Assembly: GCA_029260165.1 (NCBI GenBank)
Contig: JAJDDT010000102.1
Location: 150,503-214,502, forward strand
Origin: Phycisphaerae bacterium
GTDB lineage: Bacteria; Planctomycetota; Phycisphaerae; UBA1845
Direction: 5' to 3'
Length of the DNA: 64,000 bases
Each line of letters opens with the position of its first letter. The first letter of the stretch is position 1. The translations under genes were made by a program, and so were the position numbers. The notes beneath the pieces were generated by a model that did no database searches, was not told where the DNA came from, and saw only the letters and a program-made list of their open reading frames with translations. Positions 63,118 through 64,000 of this stretch are shown piece by piece.

Positions 63118-64000
63118 TTTCTCCAGCGTCGTTTTGCGATGGCTGGTCCTGGCGGCGGCGTTGCGGTTTCGGGTGTAGCTGATGCACCATGCCGCGTGCT
63201 CCAACAGACGTTTACGGCCAACCCGTCCCAGGGGCAAGGCTCGACACCAGGCGGCCAGGGCAGCGCGAATCTGATTGTGCGTCAGACTTTCGACGGGGTA
63301 TGTGGGACGATTGTCGTTGTCGGCTCGGTAGGGAAAAAACGCCCGATGCTTCATCCGCTCGCTCCTCAACCATCAACTGCTCTCGCATCTTGTTCAGATA
63401 CAAGTGACTCACTTGCGTGAGCGCCATATGCCGATGGATGGACTGCCAACCGCGAACCTCGAAATGGTCGAAACCCAGTTCATCTTTTTCCTCTTTGAAA
63501 CACTGTTCGATCGGCCAGCGAGAGTAGGCCACATAGACAAGCCATTCCAATGGTGTACCACCGGGTGCGTTGGAGACGAAGAACTTCACATCGTCGGGTT
63601 CCAAAGGATTTCGCGCTGCAATCAACCAGTGCGACCTCGTTGGTAAACCGTCGCGCTGCATCCGAAACCCGATCACTTTGACCTCGCGCACCATGGGACC
63701 TTTCTCGCCATTTTTGATGTGAATGGGCGTCCATGACTGACCGGTGAAAGAAGGTGAATGATTCAACAGGTTCCGCACTTCGCTGGTTCTGGCAGCCGTC
63801 TTCGCAAGCCGTGGATACTGCCGTTTTCGCCCGTTTTTTCGCATTTCCTGAGGCGTCGCCCGAACCAGAACAGCCGGCTCCTTCGCCCAACCGCAAAACG
63901 CACACGGCACTTCAGCCACATAGGTCTGACCGAGTTGATCCAGCCCGTCGAGAAAGTCGTAACTGGCACCATAGAGTTCATCAAAGGTCCAGGCAGCCAC
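63020..64000 (-). mobile_element. IS701-like insertion sequence (partial, runs off the window)
   Basis: The element's left end lies between about 63020 and 63052, inside the former 3' end of the PEP-CTERM gene; the exact junction and inverted repeat cannot be fixed from one end. It reads leftwards and continues beyond 64000. The transposase described separately is its only gene in the window. Confidence 0.65.
63052..64000 (-). CDS. IS701-family transposase, partial and frameshifted
   Basis: A DDE transposase missing its N-terminal part at the window edge. VAYSRWPIEQCFKEEKDELGFDHFEVRGWQ contains the catalytic Glu and the family C1 region, and HWLIAARNPLEP ... VKFFVSNAPGGTPLEWL is also family-like. 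Around 63345-63370 the frame shifts: the natural C-terminus (HNQIRAALAAWCRALPLG, WCISYTRNRNAAARTSHRKT) continues in another frame to the TAG at 63052-63054. The enzyme is probably inactive unless the shift is programmed or is a sequencing error. Confidence 0.8.

Overview
The window looks like a chromosomal segment of a planctomycete, most likely of the Phycisphaerae type. The evidence is protein style: zinc-ribbon membrane proteins with a CxxCGYxxxxL...CPECGT signature, PEP-CTERM sorting signals, prepilin-like proteins ending in a DGHV motif, extracellular proteins with many CxxNGxPDECE repeats and dockerin-like EF-hand tails, a Hanks-type kinase with TPR tail, and lpxB (an outer membrane). 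No organism name can be read from the sequence itself.

Layout. 1-8.1 kb is accessory in character: an ArsR/SRPBCC pair, an M28 peptidase with a zinc-ribbon membrane protein, a secreted aminopeptidase-like lipoprotein, a decayed parDE module, a second zinc-ribbon protein, an unrecognised three-gene cassette and many copies of a palindromic repeat. 8.1-20 kb holds a lone RCK/TrkA-type protein, folC, aroB, a large CgeB-like glycosyltransferase, an M20 dipeptidase, a DUF4416 protein and alanine dehydrogenase. 17.9-21.3 kb is a MacA/MacB-like exporter, followed by a secreted eleven-haem cytochrome fused to a propeller-like region and a dockerin-like tail (21.5-24.7 kb). 24.8-29.7 kb (minus strand) has a membrane protein, dapA, a degenerate SGNH protein, pdxJ, clpS and a lipoprotein. 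29.9-34 kb contains a PEP-CTERM gene with a duplicated tail, a third zinc-ribbon protein, a pseudopilin-like pair and a small gene that reads as a selenoprotein only if an in-frame UGA is decoded as Sec. 34.1-37.7 kb is a neuABC-type nonulosonic acid operon.

37.8-54.8 kb is mostly housekeeping: an HDOD protein, recG-ktrB-ktrA, a LysM lipoprotein, a GT2 enzyme, sucC without sucD, a kinase-arfB pair, a gamma-carbonic-anhydrase-like protein, rpsB-tsf-pyrH-frr and lpxB. 54.8-60.4 kb is one giant secreted subtilisin-like protease with PDEC and FG-GAP repeats. 60.7-64 kb has a pseudopilin, a PEP-CTERM gene whose 3' end is interrupted by an IS701-like element, and that element's transposase running off the window edge.

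The most notable signals are the recoded UGA with a SECIS-like hairpin (33.6-34.0 kb), the eleven-haem cytochrome fusion, and at least two dispersed palindrome families. One palindrome family occurs twice as an inverted pair with exactly the same 62-nt spacing. No tRNA, rRNA or CRISPR array was recognised.
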